64,000 nucleotides of DNA from Tenuifilum thalassicum (GTDB taxonomy: Bacteria > Bacteroidota > Bacteroidia > Bacteroidales > Tenuifilaceae): positions 1 to 64,000 of the forward strand of contig NZ_CP041345.1 in NCBI RefSeq assembly GCF_013265555.1, in the 5' to 3' direction. Positions 9,700-19,120 of the stretch are shown piece after piece (position 1 is the first letter of the stretch; every line of letters starts with the position of its first letter). Below the pieces are notes generated by a model, which was not told the DNA's origin, searched no databases, and was given only the letters and a program-made list of their open reading frames with translations. The translations under genes and the position numbers were made by a program.

Positions 9700-11088
9700 T
9701 TAACCTTTCATTATATTTTCAATTTCTTCAACAGTTACAGGAATACGCTTACCTATAATCTTACAACCATTATCGGTTATTAGTATATCATCTTCAATTC
9801 GGATACCACCAAAACCAATATACTCTTCTACCTTGTCAAAATTAATGAAGGATTCGTTTATCTTTTCCGACTTCCATTTTTCAATTAATGCAGGAATAAA
9901 ATAGATTCCAGGTTCTACAGTAAGAACAAATCCTTTTTGTAAACGACGTCCAAGTCGGAGATAAGCTGTACCAAACTGGTCGGAGCGAGTAATTTCATCG
10001 TCGTAACCAACATAATCTTCGCCAAGACCTTCCATGTCGTGAACATCAAGCCCCATCATGTGACCTAGACCATGGGGGAAGAAAAGCGCGTGAGCGCCAT
10101 TGGCAACAGCTTCGTCAGCATCGCCTTTCATTAATCCGAGAGCAGAAAGACCTTCAACTATAACTTTAGCCGAAGCCTTGTGTACGTCGAGATAAGGTAT
10201 TCCAGGTTTAGAGATTTCAATTGCTTTATTATTGGCAGCAAGTACTATGTTGTAAATGGCTTTTTGGCGCTCTGTAAATTTACCATCAACAGGAATAGTA
10301 CGAGTAAAATCAGATGCGTAATGGCTGGAATATTCAGCACCGCTATCGATAAGAAGAAGCCTTCCTGAAGTTAATATCTGAGAATGGTCGTGATTATGAA
10401 GAGTTTCACCATTTTGTGAAAGAATTATTGGGAATGAAGGCATGTAACCCTTGCTAATGGCAACTCCTTCAATAGCACCGGTAATGTCTTGTTCTGAAAC
10501 GCCAGGCTTAGCCATTTTCATTGCGGTTACGTGCATTTCGTAACCAGCAGCACAAGCCTTTTCTATTTCAGCAATTTCAACATCCTCTTTAACTGAACGT
10601 AGATTAACTACAGCTTTAATAAGTTCAACTGATACATAGTTGTTAATCATTGATGGATGAATACCAAGAAGCTGTTCAAGTAATATCATACTTTCAGCTC
10701 GGTATGGAGGTAAGATATGAATCTTGCGTCCTTGTTTAATTGCTCTTGCTATGGTGGTTTGAAGCTCCTTAAATGGGTGGGTAGAAAGAATACCTACTTT
10801 TTCGCCAAGCTCTTTAAGAGTTGGTTGTGGTCCCATCCAAATAATATCGTCAATATCAAAATCGTTACCGTATAAGCAATCTTTTCCATCTTCAATATCA
10901 ATAACACCTGCAAGTCCAGGAATATCAAGACCAAAAAAGTATAAAAAGTTGCTGTCTTGACGAAAACGATAGGTGTTTGATTTATAATTCATTGGGGATT
11001 CTGTATTACCTGGAATGAGAACTAACCCCGATTTAATCATTTTGCGTAGCTTTAACCTACGATTAACATAAACTTGCTTTTCAAACAT
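9700..11088 (-). CDS. Xaa-Pro aminopeptidase (aminopeptidase P family)
   Basis: Di-metal pita-bread peptidase that removes N-terminal residues preceding proline. The 462-residue protein has an N-terminal creatinase-like domain (SPMNYKSNTYRFRQDSNFLY) and a C-terminal M24 domain with the metal ligands visible: Asp in LLIDSGAEYSSHYASDFTRT (two Asp), His in HGLGHMMGLDVHD, Glu in VEPGIYF and Glu in GGIRIEDDILIT. Length and motifs fit PepP. No signal peptide, so cytoplasmic. It is transcribed alone, convergent with the barrel gene, and is notably more GC-rich than genes left of 8 kb. Confidence 0.93.
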   Translation of the reverse strand: MFEKQVYVNRRLKLRKMIKSGLVLIPGNTESPMNYKSNTYRFRQDSNFLYFFGLDIPGLAGVIDIEDGKDCLYGNDFDIDDIIWMGPQPTLKELGEKVGILSTHPFKELQTTIARAIKQGRKIHILPPYRAESMILLEQLLGIHPSMINNYVSVELIKAVVNLRSVKEDVEIAEIEKACAAGYEMHVTAMKMAKPGVSEQDITGAIEGVAISKGYMPSFPIILSQNGETLHNHDHSQILTSGRLLLIDSGAEYSSHYASDFTRTIPVDGKFTERQKAIYNIVLAANNKAIEISKPGIPYLDVHKASAKVIVEGLSALGLMKGDADEAVANGAHALFFPHGLGHMMGLDVHDMEGLGEDYVGYDDEITRSDQFGTAYLRLGRRLQKGFVLTVEPGIYFIPALIEKWKSEKINESFINFDKVEEYIGFGGIRIEDDILITDNGCKIIGKRIPVTVEEIENIMKG

Positions 11089-11240
11089 GGTGTATATTTT
11101 TTAGTTTTCGTAAAAGTAATTCTGAAAATTTTTTTTAGCAAAATAAAAACATTTTATAGTGTTAAAGGTTCGATAACCATAGATTGATTGGAAATTAGAT
11201 TTAATTTTAACGATAAATAATTGTACATAGGTTGAGTAAT

Positions 11241-11630
11241 ATGTTAAGACAATTCATTTTAAGGTATAAGAACTCTTTAATGTGGGCTTTGGTTATTCTA
11301 ATACTTTGTGGAATGCCACCTAGCGGAATTCCCAAAATAAGAATACCTGGACTTGACAAGATTGTACATTTTGGATTATTTGCTGTTTTTTCGGTGCTAA
11401 TAATTACAGAGCAAAATACACAGCGAAATCAACTTACAGTTAAAGGAAAGTATTTGTTAAGAGGATTTACCATTGCAGTGCTATATGGAGGGTTGATAGA
11501 ACTTATGCAGTTATGGATTTTTATTGGAAGAGGAGCCGAATGGTACGATTTTATTGCCGATGCTATAGGCGCTGGAATTTCCACGCTAATGTATCCACTA
11601 ATCAATAGAGTTTTAAAAGGATATCTGTAA
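11241..11630 (+). CDS. VanZ-like membrane protein
   Basis: A 129-residue small integral membrane protein with about four hydrophobic segments and the VanZ-family pattern: LDKIVHFGLFAVFSVLI after the first helix, then a polar loop and GGLIELMQLW...GRGAEWYDFIADAIGAGIS near the C-terminus. VanZ relatives are widespread in Bacteroidota and mostly of unknown function, although the founder contributes to teicoplanin resistance. I use the ATG at 11241; a TTG at 11232 could add three residues. It is monocistronic and followed by a strong hairpin. Confidence 0.85.
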   Translation: MLRQFILRYKNSLMWALVILILCGMPPSGIPKIRIPGLDKIVHFGLFAVFSVLIITEQNTQRNQLTVKGKYLLRGFTIAVLYGGLIELMQLWIFIGRGAEWYDFIADAIGAGISTLMYPLINRVLKGYL

Positions 11631-11635
11631 AAAAG

Positions 11636-11659
11636 AAAAGGCGCCTTTTGGCGCCTTTT
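11636..11659. terminator. Bidirectional rho-independent terminator
   Basis: Perfect 10-base inverted repeat AAAAGGCGCC / GGCGCCTTTT with a TTTT loop, between the VanZ-like gene (+) and the coiled-coil gene (-); T runs flank it on both strands. Confidence 0.92.
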
Positions 11660-11677
11660 GAGTATTGGATTTTTACA

Positions 11678-12562
11678 CTACTTAAGGGTAAGTTCTGTGT
11701 AACCAATCAAGTAACCATCCATGTAAAGAGTTATTTTATAAGTACCTTTAAGCAGTTCGCCATTATTATCGAAATAGATACACATATCAACATCTTGATT
11801 TTGATAGTCAACTTCACGTTTAGCGGAGAAAACAATTTGCTCTCCTTCAAATTCAAAAAGGTCTGTTTCCGATTTGGCAAGAACAAAATCATCGGGACCA
11901 ACTATACGCATGTAAACAAATCTAGGTCCTGCTTTGGCTATTGCATTTTCATTTAAGGTAAAGCAAGCCCTAAACTTTCTTGTACGGCTTATTCTAGATG
12001 TTTCTTTACCTCTTCGATTAAGTGCGGTGGCAACAACATTACGAGCTTTTACAATTGAACCCTTTGCAACCTGACTATTTAGTTCTTCGGTGCGTTGTTC
12101 AAGCTCTTTAACTGTTTTTTTAGCAGTTGCTGCTTCTTCTTTTACTTTAATATTTTCGGCAATAAGCTGCTGGTTAAGGGTATTAAGCGAGTCAATTTCC
12201 CTAACCATATTTTTCATGATAGCCCTTAGTGTACCAAGTTCACGCTGATATTCCTTAATTTTTGCATAGCTAACACGCTTAAGATTTTGAAGTTCACTGT
12301 AAAGTTTTTGAGCTCGCTCCTTTTCCATTAAAAGTTTCTGATTCAATGAATCATTATCAGTTTCCAAGTCCTTATAATCATTCATAAGGTTAAGTAGATT
12401 GTTACTTAACGAATCCTTTTCGGCTAGGAGCATTTCTTCATTTTCTTTGGCTTCCTGTTTTTGTTGGTAGTAAACATAGGATAATCCAGCAATTACTACC
12501 AGAAGGATGATTATTAAAACAGAAAGAAACGATACTGCTTTAGATGATTTATTACTTTCCAT
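11678..12562 (-). CDS. Membrane-anchored coiled-coil protein, unknown function
   Basis: A 294-residue protein of a type I recall from many Bacteroidota but cannot name. One N-terminal transmembrane helix (about 11-31, FLSVLIIILLVVIAGLSYVY) is followed by a long coiled coil (about 35-165, rich in E/K/L heptads). A compact C-terminal domain (about 170-294) has alternating hydrophobic strands (ARNVVATALNRRG, RFVYMRIVGPDD, QDVDMCIYFD, GTYKITLYMDG) that suggest a beta-sandwich, presumably periplasmic. It lies 28 bases downstream of gldA in the same direction and is probably co-transcribed. A structural or envelope-scaffold role is only a guess. Confidence 0.7.
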   Translation of the reverse strand: MESNKSSKAVSFLSVLIIILLVVIAGLSYVYYQQKQEAKENEEMLLAEKDSLSNNLLNLMNDYKDLETDNDSLNQKLLMEKERAQKLYSELQNLKRVSYAKIKEYQRELGTLRAIMKNMVREIDSLNTLNQQLIAENIKVKEEAATAKKTVKELEQRTEELNSQVAKGSIVKARNVVATALNRRGKETSRISRTRKFRACFTLNENAIAKAGPRFVYMRIVGPDDFVLAKSETDLFEFEGEQIVFSAKREVDYQNQDVDMCIYFDNNGELLKGTYKITLYMDGYLIGYTELTLK

Positions 12563-12590
12563 ATTTTGTTGTTTTAAAATTCGAAGTTAG

Positions 12591-13514
12591 TTAAATAGAA
12601 TGAATATTTTGTGTAAGATTTTGGAAAACATCTTCTAAATTTAATCTTTTTTGCTGCATGGTAAGAATAACCAACCCATTGTCAACAGCAAATTTGAATA
12701 TTCTTGGACGAATATCGGCTTTCGAGTCCGATGTTAGTATGAAAGAACTTTTATCGGTTTGTGTAGCAGAAACAACGCCATCAATATCTTTTATATTTTT
12801 CAAATCAACCGCTTTGTCGAACTCAACCAAAATATTCTGGGCCGATGAAGATGTAAGAGTTTTGATTTCAGATGTTGGCCCATCAGCAACAATGTTACCT
12901 TTATTTATGATGATAATTCTTCCACAGATTGCTTCAACTTCTTGCATAATATGAGTTGAAAGAATCACTGTTTTGTTTTCACCAACATTAGAAATTAGAT
13001 TTCGGATTTCCACTATTTGGTTAGGGTCTAAGCCGCCAGTTGGTTCATCAAGGATTAATACAGAAGGATTGTGGATAAGAGCTTGGGCAAGACCAACACG
13101 TTGCCTATACCCTTTTGATAAGCTTCCAATTTTTTTGTTTTGCTCATGTCCAATCCCTGTAATATCAATTACTTCTAATACGCGCTTTTTAGCATTTTCC
13201 AGTTTATAAATGCTGGCAACCCAAAGCAGGTATTCTTTAACATACATATCGGTATAAAGGGGGTTGTGCTCGGGAAGATATCCAATATCGCGTCGGTAGT
13301 CGTAGTTAGGTGAAAGAATATTTACATCATTAACAAAAGCAGAACCAGAATCAGGTGTAAGATACCCCGTAATAATTTTCATTAAAGTTGATTTACCAGC
13401 GCCATTGGGGCCAAGTAGTCCCACTACCCCACCCTTCGGTATTGTAAAACTTACGTTGTTGAGCGCTACTTGATGACCAAAGCGTTTTGTTATGCCGTTA
13501 ATTTCAATTGACAT
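12591..13514 (-). CDS. gldA: ABC transporter ATP-binding protein, GldA-like
   Basis: ABC ATPase most like the gliding-motility subunit GldA: MSIEINGITKRFGHQVALNN at the start, Walker A GPNGAGKST, signature LSKGYRQRVGLA, Walker B VLILDEPTGGLDP, switch His in STHIMQEVEA, then a C-terminal extension of about 80 residues. I place the start at 13514 because it matches the family N-terminus; an upstream ATG at 13541 would add nine residues. The partner permease genes gldF and gldG are not next to it. In non-gliding Bacteroidales such ATPases are retained and the cargo is unknown. The coiled-coil gene follows. Confidence 0.87.
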   Translation of the reverse strand: MSIEINGITKRFGHQVALNNVSFTIPKGGVVGLLGPNGAGKSTLMKIITGYLTPDSGSAFVNDVNILSPNYDYRRDIGYLPEHNPLYTDMYVKEYLLWVASIYKLENAKKRVLEVIDITGIGHEQNKKIGSLSKGYRQRVGLAQALIHNPSVLILDEPTGGLDPNQIVEIRNLISNVGENKTVILSTHIMQEVEAICGRIIIINKGNIVADGPTSEIKTLTSSSAQNILVEFDKAVDLKNIKDIDGVVSATQTDKSSFILTSDSKADIRPRIFKFAVDNGLVILTMQQKRLNLEDVFQNLTQNIHSI

Positions 13515-13644
13515 TCCCTTATATTCCTTTAATTTATGCAAACATAGTAAATTTGAATAAATGAATAGTTGTTAATAAGTTGTAAAATGTAGAACTTAGC
13601 ATGGTATTTGATTTAACGAAATTGTTAAGAAAAAAGTATATACT

Positions 13645-14814
13645 ATGAATAAGATGAAAATAATGATTCTTGCTTTGCTTACTGGAACAGCAGCAAAAGC
13701 ACAAACCCCATCCGATGCGGTTAATGAGTTTGCCTTTGATTTATATAGGAACCTCAAAACAACAGAAAGTCAAAACTTAGTTTTTTCCCCTTTTAGTATA
13801 TCACCAGCATTTGGAATGGTAAGTTTAGGTGCCAATGGTGAAACGCTTAATCAGTTTAATTCAACGTTTCATTTTAAAACTGGTAAGGAATTTCATAAAG
13901 GTTTGGGAAATCTTCAAAGGGAAGTATTGAAGTCGGCTAACGATTCTGTAACCATTAACATTACTAATAGGGTCTGGATTGAAAATAGCTATAGAGTTCG
14001 ACGTAAGTTTCGTTGTAATCTTAAGCGAACTTATGGCGCTAAATTTGCCAAAGCAGATTTCGTAACAAATCCTGAAAATTCAAGATTGCAGATTAATAAA
14101 GCAATAGAAGAAGATACTCACGAATATATTAAAAATCTTTTACCTGATGGTAGTATCAGTAACCTCACACGTTTAGTGCTGACCAATGCCATTTATTTTA
14201 AGGGTAAATGGGATGAGCCATTTGATCCAAAAAAAACTAAGGAAAGAGATTTTTTTCTTGAAAAGGATGATAAAGTTAAGCATTCATTTATGAATGCCGA
14301 TAAAACATTTGGATATTATAAAGGGAAAAACTTTGCTGCATTAGAAATGGATTATAAAGGTGGTGAGCTATCTATGATTATTATTTTGCCCGATGAGTCG
14401 CTATCGTTGGAAAAGTTTGAAAACGATTTTAATTTAAAAACTTACAATGAGATAGTTGAGAATATTAAACCGCAAAAAACATTGGTTTTTATTCCAAAGT
14501 TTAGCATTGAGAGCGGTTTTACCATGAAAAAGACATTGTATTCAATGGGTATGAGCATACCATTTAGCGATGATGCAGATTTTTCTGGTATTTCGGGTAA
14601 AAAAGATTTAAAAATCTCAAATGCTTTTCATAAAGCATTTATTGAGGTATCGGAAGAAGGAACAACTGCAGCAGCAGCAACTGCTGTTGTGGTTGCTATG
14701 AAATCGATGCCTAACTTTAACGTATTTGATGCTAACAGACCATTCATTTATATACTCCGGCATAAACCAACAAATACCATAATGTTTATGGGTAAATTGG
14801 TTTCGCCCAAGTAA
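13645..14814 (+). CDS. Serpin family serine protease inhibitor, secreted
   Basis: A complete bacterial serpin of 389 residues with an N-terminal signal peptide (MNKMKIMILALLTGTAAKAQ). Serpins trap serine or cysteine proteases by inserting the reactive-centre loop into a beta-sheet after cleavage. Shown here: NLVFSPFSISPAFGMVSLGA, LTNAIYFKGKWDEPF, hinge region EVSEEGTTAAAATAVVV with the small residues needed for loop insertion, and the C-terminal block NRPFIYILRHKPTNTIMFMGK. The intact hinge implies a genuine inhibitor; the reactive bond is probably in VVAMKSMPNFN, so the target cannot be stated. Monocistronic, with a terminator right after it. Confidence 0.93.
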   Translation: MNKMKIMILALLTGTAAKAQTPSDAVNEFAFDLYRNLKTTESQNLVFSPFSISPAFGMVSLGANGETLNQFNSTFHFKTGKEFHKGLGNLQREVLKSANDSVTINITNRVWIENSYRVRRKFRCNLKRTYGAKFAKADFVTNPENSRLQINKAIEEDTHEYIKNLLPDGSISNLTRLVLTNAIYFKGKWDEPFDPKKTKERDFFLEKDDKVKHSFMNADKTFGYYKGKNFAALEMDYKGGELSMIIILPDESLSLEKFENDFNLKTYNEIVENIKPQKTLVFIPKFSIESGFTMKKTLYSMGMSIPFSDDADFSGISGKKDLKISNAFHKAFIEVSEEGTTAAAATAVVVAMKSMPNFNVFDANRPFIYILRHKPTNTIMFMGKLVSPK

Positions 14815-14835
14815 CTTATCATAAATAAATTAAGC

Positions 14836-14869
14836 AAAAGGCTGCTCTATTAATTAGGCAGCCTTTTTT
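14836..14869. terminator. Rho-independent terminator after the serpin gene
   Basis: Ten-base inverted repeat AAAAGGCTGC / GCAGCCTTTT with a 12-base loop and a T tail, in the convergent gap between the serpin gene and the large secreted-protein gene; works on the plus strand and plausibly on both. Confidence 0.85.
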
Positions 14870-14916
14870 GTATCACCATTAATGCTTATAATACCTACTA
14901 TTTATTTGTTTGTTGG

Positions 14917-17169
14917 TTACAGTTCAAGTTCAAAAATTTTATCGCTAATTGCCTTAATCTGATTATTAATCTGTTGTGAAAGATTATTGTATTCGTCGTT
15001 AGTAATCTCTTTTGAATCAATCAGTTTAATAGCAACCTCTAACTCATCAAGTTGTTTTATTAGCTTATCTATTTCAAGTTTTTTGCTAATGTTTAAACTA
15101 TCATCTTTTAAAGCTCTGTTTACTTTAAAGCTGAATATAGAATGAAAAATAGCTGCTTGTCGGGCTACAGAATCGGAGCGTTCGAATAGTTTTTCGAAAT
15201 TATTTGAATCCATAACCACAGGTTGTTTTATCTGTTTAGAACAAAGTTCAGGACGGAGCTTACAAACTAATTGGTGCTTGGACTCAACCTGTCGATTAAT
15301 GTTTATGAGCTTATCGTTGAGTTGTTTAACAATGGGTAGTTCCTTCCCTGTTAAGTCAACTTTTATGAAATCGTTAAGGTTTTTAACGTCGCGTTCTATT
15401 TCGGCAATTTTCCCATAAAGGTATTTCGCACTTTCAAGATTCTGATTATTGGGATATAAGGTATTGAAATTATCCTTCATAAGTTGAATGGTTTCTAACT
15501 TTTGGAATATCCATGGTTGTAGCACCTGAACAAGACTATCAAACTTTTGAAGTTCGAGGTTGAGGTAATATTTATCGAGCTTAGCATTGAAATCGGTAAT
15601 AGCGTTTAGCGCTTGCTCGCGGCATAGACCACACGATGTTGAACGGGTAAGCCTTAAAAGGCTATCAATAACCGATTTGTTTTTCTCGTTGGCTTCTGTA
15701 TTTCTTAGCTTTTCAATTTCTGGTTCAAACTGAATTTTGAAGAGTTTCTCCTCCAGAATTTGTATATGGTTCTGAATAATTTTCCCTTCAAGGTTTTGCT
15801 GCATCAATTCTGGTTTAAAAACATTTGAAAATCTAAGTATAGAAATAGTTTTCTCGAGCGCTGAATCATCAATATTTGGATTCGCTTCAAGCGAAACAGT
15901 TGTATTAACTAAATCTTTAGTTGATTTTAGATTAGGGTCATCGTCTAAATAGAGCGAAGCAAAACCAAGTATCGATTCGTATTCACGTTTGAAAATGGTA
16001 GTGAATGTATTATTACCTTGGTATTTGAACTTTATTTCATCGTAAGCTTTAAGTAGTTGACGATAGTATTGCATCACTCGGAAAAGGCTTACCGAAATGG
16101 CATCGTTATTTCCAGTTCTATAGTTTAGCTTGTAAACGTCGAGATGATTCTTTAGCTGGGCAAAGATGTTAAGAAAACCTAGCAAGTCTTTTTCTTGCCT
16201 ATAGGTTTCGGCATTTATTAGTCCTTGGCGAAAATCGGTTTCAACCTTAATTTTTCGTTTTTCTATATTAGCAAATGTTACCTCATCACCCGATATTTGG
16301 ACTGTACGGTAAAGCGATTTGTAATTAGCAACAACAATTACCGGGTAGTCTTTAATGCTAATAAGTTTCCTAAGCTGATTACGGTTTACAAATCCCAAGT
16401 TAACCGTGTCTAAAAAGTTGCGAAGTTCTGAGTTGCTAAAATCAACGGGAGGTGTATTAGCTGTTGTAAGAAGGTAAAGCTTAATGGAATGCAATCGGGT
16501 GTCGAAGTTTTTTTGCTCAAATAACCGTATAGTGGATGAAAAATGGTACTCTTTTTTCTTAGTATTCGATTCAATAAAATTACCAAACTCACCAATAATA
16601 CTCATAACAGCATCAGTTGGAGTAGTAATTTTGGATAGGTTTTTAAGCTGCGAAGCAACTAGTGAAAGTACTTGGTCGCGGTCGTTTTTAGTAATAGCTT
16701 TTACGCGAATTTCGGCATCAATAAAATCGCGAGCAGAGTAAAGGGGAAGATTATCGATAATTCGAACATGGTCAATATTATCGCTAACAAAGGTTTGATA
16801 CTTATTTTCCTTATCGCGAGAAATCTGAAAATTATACAGAGGATATGTAATATCATTATCGCCAAAGAACTTAACGTTTTTAAGGCTTGCAGTTATAAAG
16901 AGATACTCAAGCTGTTCTGTTTCAAGGCTTCTTTTTTTACGCCATCTTCGGCGTGGTTCTGTTCTGGCAAAGTCCAGCTCATTAATCAGTGTACTAAACT
17001 TATCGCCATTGAACAGAAAAATGTCGGTAGAAAGGTATTGCCACTCACCTGTAAAGGAAAAGTTGGCCGTATCGCTAAATAATAAGCGTGGTTCAATATC
17101 TCGTTGGCCCAATGAGGTTAAAACAAGTAACCATTGGAAACAAAGCAGTAAAAAAATTTTGTGTTTCAT
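14917..17169 (-). CDS. Large secreted protein of unknown function
   Basis: A 750-residue protein I do not recognise. It has a signal peptide (MKHKIFLLLCFQWLLVLTSLGQ), then a region with strand-rich character up to about residue 270, and a mostly helical, coiled-coil-rich remainder with many K/E/L/N. A CGLC motif sits near residue 510 and a second Cys pair (CKLRPELC) near 638, compatible with disulfides in the periplasm. There is no visible membrane anchor after the signal peptide. It follows the GNAT-like gene by 12 bases and so is third in the ispD operon. Codon use resembles its neighbours. Role unknown; an exported structural or surface protein is possible. Confidence 0.75.
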   Translation of the reverse strand: MKHKIFLLLCFQWLLVLTSLGQRDIEPRLLFSDTANFSFTGEWQYLSTDIFLFNGDKFSTLINELDFARTEPRRRWRKKRSLETEQLEYLFITASLKNVKFFGDNDITYPLYNFQISRDKENKYQTFVSDNIDHVRIIDNLPLYSARDFIDAEIRVKAITKNDRDQVLSLVASQLKNLSKITTPTDAVMSIIGEFGNFIESNTKKKEYHFSSTIRLFEQKNFDTRLHSIKLYLLTTANTPPVDFSNSELRNFLDTVNLGFVNRNQLRKLISIKDYPVIVVANYKSLYRTVQISGDEVTFANIEKRKIKVETDFRQGLINAETYRQEKDLLGFLNIFAQLKNHLDVYKLNYRTGNNDAISVSLFRVMQYYRQLLKAYDEIKFKYQGNNTFTTIFKREYESILGFASLYLDDDPNLKSTKDLVNTTVSLEANPNIDDSALEKTISILRFSNVFKPELMQQNLEGKIIQNHIQILEEKLFKIQFEPEIEKLRNTEANEKNKSVIDSLLRLTRSTSCGLCREQALNAITDFNAKLDKYYLNLELQKFDSLVQVLQPWIFQKLETIQLMKDNFNTLYPNNQNLESAKYLYGKIAEIERDVKNLNDFIKVDLTGKELPIVKQLNDKLININRQVESKHQLVCKLRPELCSKQIKQPVVMDSNNFEKLFERSDSVARQAAIFHSIFSFKVNRALKDDSLNISKKLEIDKLIKQLDELEVAIKLIDSKEITNDEYNNLSQQINNQIKAISDKIFELEL

Positions 17170-17181
17170 CTGTTGTTTTGT

Positions 17182-18360
17182 TTAGCTTACCTTACGAGGA
17201 GGAACTACATCTTTAGTTGGGTCGAACATATAGCGGAAAGTGATATGGGTTTTCCGCACTCTACCACCAATTTGTTCGGCAACTCTACGCATAGTAGGGT
17301 TAAAATCGCCAATCCAATTTAGCTCCAGCTCCTTATATCTAAACCCTGGTGCTAAAGCACGCTTTGCAAACTCATTAACCAGTGCGCCTTCAACACCCTT
17401 TCCTTGATGCCTAGGAACTATTCCAAAAATCAGACCAATGGCTTTTGTGCAAACCTTTTTAACCTTTAAAAGGTAGAGAAAGTATAGCTTTGATAGCAAA
17501 TCAAATTTACCGTTTAGGTGACGAACCACCTGGTTAAGGTCGGGGACCATAATAAAAAAACCAATTGGTTCACCATCGTAGTAAGCAAAATACATAAGCT
17601 GAGGGTCGATAATGGGTTTCATTGTTTTCATAAGCGCCATAGCGTGTGCCTCAGTAATTTTTTTAACTCCAGTATATCGTCCCCATGCGTTGTTGTATAT
17701 GGTACGAAAATCTTTTGCAAATTTTTTCAGGTTCTTTTTTGAGATTGTGGTAATTGTGTAGGATGGATTACGCGCAATCCTTTCTGCTTTTTCCCAAACA
17801 ATTGGGTCGACATCTTCGGAGTTAACATAACGATGATAGGTGTACTGATGGAAATATACTTTGAATCCGTAATTCTCAAAAAGTTTTCGATAGTATGGTA
17901 GATGGTAATCCATGCAGTAGTTAGGAGGATAATCGCCCTCAACCAGAAGCCCCCACCAACGGTCGCGGTCGCCAAAGTTAATAGGACCATCCATAGCTTC
18001 CATCCCTTTGCCCTTTAGCCATTGTTTAGCGGTTTTAAACATCAGGTTTGCTGCATCCTGGTTATCGATACATTCAAAAAAACCTACCCCACCCGTTGGT
18101 TGTTCGGAGTTTTTGGCTATATCCCTATCATAGAATGCTGCAATCCGACCTACAGGTCGCTCGTTTTCGTCGTATAGCACCCATCGAATAGCCTCGCCAT
18201 GCCTAAAATGCTTGTTCACCTTAGGGTTGAAAACATTTTCAATATCAACATCTAACGGACGAATCCAGTTTGGATAATCTTTATAAAGTGTTAGTGGTAA
18301 TTCCAAAAAGTCACGTCGGGTTTGCTTACTGTTTACTTCTTTAAGATGAAAATTTGCCAT
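17182..18360 (-). CDS. GNAT-like acyltransferase superfamily protein
   Basis: A 392-residue cytoplasmic protein resembling a family of uncharacterised acyl-CoA N-acyltransferase-fold proteins in Bacteroidota. The C-terminal half has a cofactor-loop-like segment GIVPRHQGKGVEGALVNEFA (about 315-334) preceded by hydrophobic strands (MYFAYYDGEPIGFFIMVPD), and the N-terminal half has a second, degenerate lobe (AIRWVLYDENERPVGRIAAF). Conserved FGDRDRWWGLLVEGD looks like a family signature. Substrate unknown. It lies 5 bases downstream of ispD and 12 bases upstream of the large secreted protein; this may simply be operon packing. Confidence 0.75.
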   Translation of the reverse strand: MANFHLKEVNSKQTRRDFLELPLTLYKDYPNWIRPLDVDIENVFNPKVNKHFRHGEAIRWVLYDENERPVGRIAAFYDRDIAKNSEQPTGGVGFFECIDNQDAANLMFKTAKQWLKGKGMEAMDGPINFGDRDRWWGLLVEGDYPPNYCMDYHLPYYRKLFENYGFKVYFHQYTYHRYVNSEDVDPIVWEKAERIARNPSYTITTISKKNLKKFAKDFRTIYNNAWGRYTGVKKITEAHAMALMKTMKPIIDPQLMYFAYYDGEPIGFFIMVPDLNQVVRHLNGKFDLLSKLYFLYLLKVKKVCTKAIGLIFGIVPRHQGKGVEGALVNEFAKRALAPGFRYKELELNWIGDFNPTMRRVAEQIGGRVRKTHITFRYMFDPTKDVVPPRKVS

Positions 18361-18365
18361 AACGG

Positions 18366-19052
18366 TTAGCTATTTTGTTTTTTGTTAATCAAAGCGTTAG
18401 CAATTAATAAATCAAAGGGAGTTGTAATTTTAATGTTTTCACGGTTACCTTCCACTGTAGTAACTTGGTAACCATAGTACTCAAATACCGATGCATCATC
18501 GGTAAAAAAATTTTGTTCTGGTTTGCTGTAACACTCTTTGATTAGTTTTGATTTAAACACTTGAGGTGTTTGTACCAGAAATACATTATTTCTATCAAAC
18601 GGTTTTGATGAACCGTTATCAATAATTCGAACGGATTCTACGGGTTTAATCACTGGAATTGCACTTTCATGTATTTCTGCCGTTTGAAAGCATCTGGTTA
18701 TAACGTCAACCGAAATAAACGGACGAACACCATCGTGAATTGCAACTAGTGAGTTGTTGGAAGGAATTTTTGACAAACCATTTTTTACTGACTGAAATCT
18801 TGTATTTCCGCCTGCTACAATATCTATATTGTGAAAAAAGAAATGCTCTTCGCATAGTTTTTCCCAAATCTTAATCTGATTTTGTGGTAAAACCAAAACA
18901 ATATTAGGTTGAGGGGAAATAAAAAGAAATTTCTCAATGGTGTGCATAAGGATTGGCTTACCATTGATTTTTAAAAACTGTTTGGGAGTATCGGTTCCCA
19001 TTCGGGTACCAGAGCCACCAGCTACAATTACTACGTGATTGCTAGGTATCAT
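18366..19052 (-). CDS. ispD: 2-C-methyl-D-erythritol 4-phosphate cytidylyltransferase
   Basis: Third enzyme of the MEP isoprenoid pathway, joining MEP and CTP to CDP-ME. The 228-residue protein has the nucleotide-binding signature VIVAGGSGTRMGTDTPKQF (8-26), AIHDGVRPF, the VQTPQVFK block, FTDDASVFEYYG and VEGNRENIKITTPFDL near the C-terminus, all typical of IspD. It is first in a tight minus-strand operon with the GNAT-like and large secreted genes. ispF is not adjacent. Confidence 0.96.
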   Translation of the reverse strand: MIPSNHVVIVAGGSGTRMGTDTPKQFLKINGKPILMHTIEKFLFISPQPNIVLVLPQNQIKIWEKLCEEHFFFHNIDIVAGGNTRFQSVKNGLSKIPSNNSLVAIHDGVRPFISVDVITRCFQTAEIHESAIPVIKPVESVRIIDNGSSKPFDRNNVFLVQTPQVFKSKLIKECYSKPEQNFFTDDASVFEYYGYQVTTVEGNRENIKITTPFDLLIANALINKKQNS

Positions 19053-19120
19053 TATACATTGAGAAAAACAACCCGAAAGATATTAATTTTCTACGAAAGA
19101 AATCGATTGCAGGTAAAATA

